Made by a program: the position numbers and the translations under genes
The notes under the pieces: generated by a model
The model's input: the letters and a program-made list of their open reading frames with translations, nothing else
Told to the model about the DNA's origin: nothing
Database searches by the model: none
Part shown: in pieces, positions 61,693 to 64,000 of the stretch
How the letters are laid out: each line of letters opens with the position of its first letter
Numbering within the stretch: the stretch's first letter is position 1
Origin: Nocardia sp. NBC_01503
GTDB lineage: Bacteria > Actinomycetota > Actinomycetes > Mycobacteriales > Mycobacteriaceae
DNA length: 64,000 nt
Assembly (NCBI RefSeq): GCF_036327755.1
Contig: NZ_CP109596.1
Span: 3,596,001 to 3,660,000 of the forward strand
Direction: 5' to 3'

Positions 61693-63195
61693 ATGCCACC
61701 CAGCGATATCCGCCGCGTAACCGCTTCGGCGCCCAAAGCGGCGGCGCCGATCCGACCATCGGCTGGGCACGCGCCGTCGAACTGGTGGTCCACGCTGGGA
61801 GGGGCGGGCTCGGCCATCCTCGGTCAGCTACTCGGCAAGCCCTCATCGCCTATTCGATTCATCAATGATTCCGGAGACTCTCCCGACCTGGCCGATCAAA
61901 ACGTTCTCGGCAGTCTTCCCGTGACGCCGGATGACGCCGCACACGAGGACGATCGATTGCATCCGGGATTCAAGGAGCCCGGCGGCGACTACATACACGG
62001 GCAGCCGAAATATCGGTCGCAATGGTGGAACACGGATTATGTACCGGAGTTGGAAATCGCTGGTCGGTCGATTCAGGCGGATATGAAGGCGCACGGCTGG
62101 AATATGTCGGCCCGCTTGATGAATTCCTTCCTGAACAATAACTCCAAGTCCCTCCAGTTGACGAATGCGGAGACGCAGGAGGCCGTGTTCAACACGATAT
62201 GGGGGCGAAGCGCTCTGTTCTACGGCCAAGACCTGCATTGGGTGGCGCATCGTGGCGATGATGCTCGGGATGAACCGGAGTATTTCACCGGACCGGACCA
62301 GCAGAATCAGAATAATCCGACGATCCATCAGGACGGCATTCTCGATAAGGTCAACCGGGCAATACAGGACGTTCATGATCAGAAGGCTGGATACGACACG
62401 AAGATTCCGATGCGTGTCGATTGGCTCCGTACGCCTGCGGACACCGCTAACGAGGACAATCCGGACGTCAATCACGCCCTGGGGCATTTTCATGAGGGCG
62501 CGGACGGATACATCGTGGTGCATCGCGGTGCCGATGGGGGTGCGGATAATTATGAGGTTCATTTCCAGGCCAAGGAATGGGATCACTATAAATTCGATGA
62601 TCAGCCCCTGACCTATAAGCTCAATGGAAAAGTGAATATCGGGCATCTCGCGGATCTGACTGCTGCTGAGTTTATGCGCATGGCGCATCAGATTGGCGTC
62701 GGCAGAAATTATATTGATTATGGGACGACTGGCGATGTTGATGTCACCGGAGTGGCCGGCAGTACTGATATGTCCTACAGCTTTCGAGATGACCCGAATC
62801 ATGTCGCGCATGCGATGACAATGCAGCAGCACTACCCACTCAACAGAGCCGCGGGTGGTGACATATCAGCCGGTGCGGTGAGGGGGCCAGGTTCGTCGAT
62901 CGGCGACAAGATCCCCGCGTACCTGTCCGATGGCGAATTCGTCGTCAACGCTGCCTCGGCGTCCGTGAACCGGCCGCTGCTGAAGGCGATCAACGACGAT
63001 CCGCTGTACATGAAGAAGTACACCCAGCAGATGGAGACCATGGTCGCCGCCGCGCTGACCAAGGTCCGCGTCACCCCGAATGGTCGCGGTGAGCATGTGG
63101 ATCGCTCCATGACAGTGCGGGTTTCGACCTATGACGTGCATGAGGCATTCGCGAAGGCCAAGCTCTGGGAGCAGCGGCACGCTCTGCTGGACTGA
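61693..63195 (+). CDS. short tape-measure-like chimera with toxin-like central domain
   Basis: The 500-residue protein ends with GPGSSIGDKIPAYLSDGEF followed by VVNAASASVNRPLLKAINDD, the conserved C-terminal motif of tape measure/minor tail proteins of actinophages, and sits just before a distal tail gene. The usual long coiled coil and hydrophobic repeats of a tape measure (about 1000 residues or more) are absent. Instead residues about 90-390 form a globular domain (VNHALGHFHEGADGYIVVHR, YEVHFQAKEWDHYKFDD, AHQIGVGRNYIDYG) that recalls a C-terminal domain of some actinobacterial secreted polymorphic-toxin-like proteins as I remember them. Codon use in the central part is less GC-rich than its neighbours, so it looks acquired. 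It may be a domain swap, an effector or a decayed gene. Confidence 0.6.
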   Translation: MPPSDIRRVTASAPKAAAPIRPSAGHAPSNWWSTLGGAGSAILGQLLGKPSSPIRFINDSGDSPDLADQNVLGSLPVTPDDAAHEDDRLHPGFKEPGGDYIHGQPKYRSQWWNTDYVPELEIAGRSIQADMKAHGWNMSARLMNSFLNNNSKSLQLTNAETQEAVFNTIWGRSALFYGQDLHWVAHRGDDARDEPEYFTGPDQQNQNNPTIHQDGILDKVNRAIQDVHDQKAGYDTKIPMRVDWLRTPADTANEDNPDVNHALGHFHEGADGYIVVHRGADGGADNYEVHFQAKEWDHYKFDDQPLTYKLNGKVNIGHLADLTAAEFMRMAHQIGVGRNYIDYGTTGDVDVTGVAGSTDMSYSFRDDPNHVAHAMTMQQHYPLNRAAGGDISAGAVRGPGSSIGDKIPAYLSDGEFVVNAASASVNRPLLKAINDDPLYMKKYTQQMETMVAAALTKVRVTPNGRGEHVDRSMTVRVSTYDVHEAFAKAKLWEQRHALLD

Positions 63196-63231
63196 TTTGG
63201 TCACCCGGCCGCGTTAACTTGTGGCGCAGGA

Positions 63232-63625
63232 GTGTCCGGTCCTGTGCCGGGTATGCGGATGATCTGCGAAGAGCGCTGCGGCTTCAACCCGAAGACGATT
63301 GTCATACTGCTCATCGCGGTGGCGTTCGTGGCAGGTGCGATCCTCACGCCCGGCATGTCCTCGGGGTTGCGTATCGGCACTTTGCTCCTGTTCGGCTGGT
63401 GGCCTGCTGGCGCTCGCGGGCTTCCTGTCCCACAAGGTTGCGCTGCGCGTCGATCGATCCGGAATCACTCTCGGCGGAAATGTGCTGCGTTACCGGGCGA
63501 GCGCGCGCGATGAGCGACTCATGCAGTGCGCCAAGGGTATCGACGGCTGGAAAGTCGATACCGCTCAACTGGCCGCGGTCCTGCGTAACATCGCGCCGCA
63601 GGTGCGGCTGGACGATCATCGCTGA
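63232..63625 (+). pseudogene. frameshifted small membrane protein
   Basis: One frame gives ERCGFNPKTIVILLIAVAFV with a membrane helix until about 63395. A second frame continues the same protein (GGLLALAGFLSHKVALRVDR, SGITLGGNVLRYRA, then IDGWKVDTAQLAAVLRNIAP) to a stop at 63625. The break lies in TGTTCGGCTGGTGG near 63390. Together they resemble a two-helix actinobacterial membrane protein, which appears to be broken and perhaps internally shortened. Confidence 0.6.
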
Positions 63626-63928
63626 GTCGGGTACCGCCGGGCGGTAGGCGAACACACTATTGCGGTCCTCGCATCGTTATCGATGTCGGGCACCGCATCG
63701 CTATGCGGTGAGGATGTATCGCCGCGCACTTCCCCGGCCGGACAACCCGGCTGTTGGGCAAATCCGGAGCTCGTCGCGGCCTGCGGGATAGGCTTACAGT
63801 ACCAGTGAGTCATGTTGCCGCCGTGTCGATTTCGATGTGTAGAGGCGCATTTCGACTTCGCGTGATTCCGCGTATCGGTCGACTGGTCGCACTTCAGTCG
63901 AATTTCCTACAGAAACAGAGGTGAACTT

Positions 63929-64000
63929 GTGGCGCCCAATGCTGCCATGATTACGTTGACGGGAGTCGATGGGTCGACGTGGACTCTTGCCGGGCCGGGA
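63929..64000 (+). CDS. distal tail/minor tail protein, 3' end outside window
   Basis: GTG at 63929 follows CAGAGGTGAACTT and opens MAPNAAMITLTGVDGSTWTL then AGPG, running off the window end. The ITLTG(V/P)DGSxWxLAGPG start is typical of distal tail (Dit-like) proteins of siphophages of mycolate bacteria. It confirms that tail genes continue beyond the window. Confidence 0.7.
   Translation, partial: MAPNAAMITLTGVDGSTWTLAGPG

Overview
The window is high-GC DNA from a mycolic-acid actinomycete, most likely Nocardia or a close relative. The backbone follows the gene order of Mycobacterium tuberculosis Rv1013-Rv1026 (from memory): rplY, pth, pks16-like ligase, prs, glmU, TetR, mfd, mazG, lpqU, eno, divIC, DUF501, ppx. 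Many genes start with GTG and many overlap by 1-4 bases. A LysB-type mycolyl esterase and a DUF4185 protein also point to a mycolate host. No species can be named from sequence reading alone.

Layout. 1-1851: end of an acyltransferase, then rplY and pth. 1857-10120: a pks16-like acyl-AMP/CoA ligase and a complete ergothioneine locus (egtE divergent from egtA-egtB-egtC-egtD). egtA and egtC carry unusual insertions, and the 3' end of egtA has been duplicated. 10164-21818: DUF2461 with a 27-residue leader-like protein, prs, glmU, tRNA-Gln, two TetR regulators (one of the butyrolactone-receptor type), DUF1801, mfd, mazG and a lipoprotein. 21882-25968: TerD, a PPOX-like protein, a Stealth-family sugar phosphotransferase and a cyclic-nucleotide phosphodiesterase (the Rv0806c-Rv0805 pair). 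26095-32474: a five-gene minus-strand operon (Fe(II)/2-oxoglutarate oxygenase, SbnB-like, type III PLP decarboxylase, SbnA-like, MATE exporter) behind an IdeR/DtxR-like iron box. It is a candidate small-molecule (metallophore-type) pathway based on 2,3-diaminopropionate. 32697-38963: lpqU, eno, divIC, DUF501, ppx and a POT peptide transporter.

39236-49035: an accessory region that begins at an odd tRNA-Leu(UAA). A CHAT-protease gene has been cut off at this tRNA, which suggests a past integration. The region continues with a VOC protein, a lipoprotein, a secreted lipase-like hydrolase, an AbiE type IV toxin-antitoxin pair with a clear operator, an MFS exporter, a secreted protein, an SDR enzyme and an LppP/LprE lipoprotein.

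49260-64000 (continuing past the window): a phage-derived region. It has an ImmA-like and an XRE regulator, a replisome-organiser-like gene, LysB, a secreted DUF4185 (GH183, D-arabinanase family) protein, a WhiB-like regulator, and a run of siphophage tail genes: tail terminator, major tail protein, tail chaperones with a G_GGG_GGA -1 frameshift site, a short tape-measure-like chimera and the start of a distal tail protein. No capsid, portal, terminase or integrase gene is visible, so this is either a decayed prophage or a headless, tail-only (tailocin-like) system. Pairing a mycolyl esterase with a putative arabinanase would suit breaching a mycolyl-arabinogalactan envelope.

Three families of short interspersed repeats occur, including one element lying inside the egtC reading frame.
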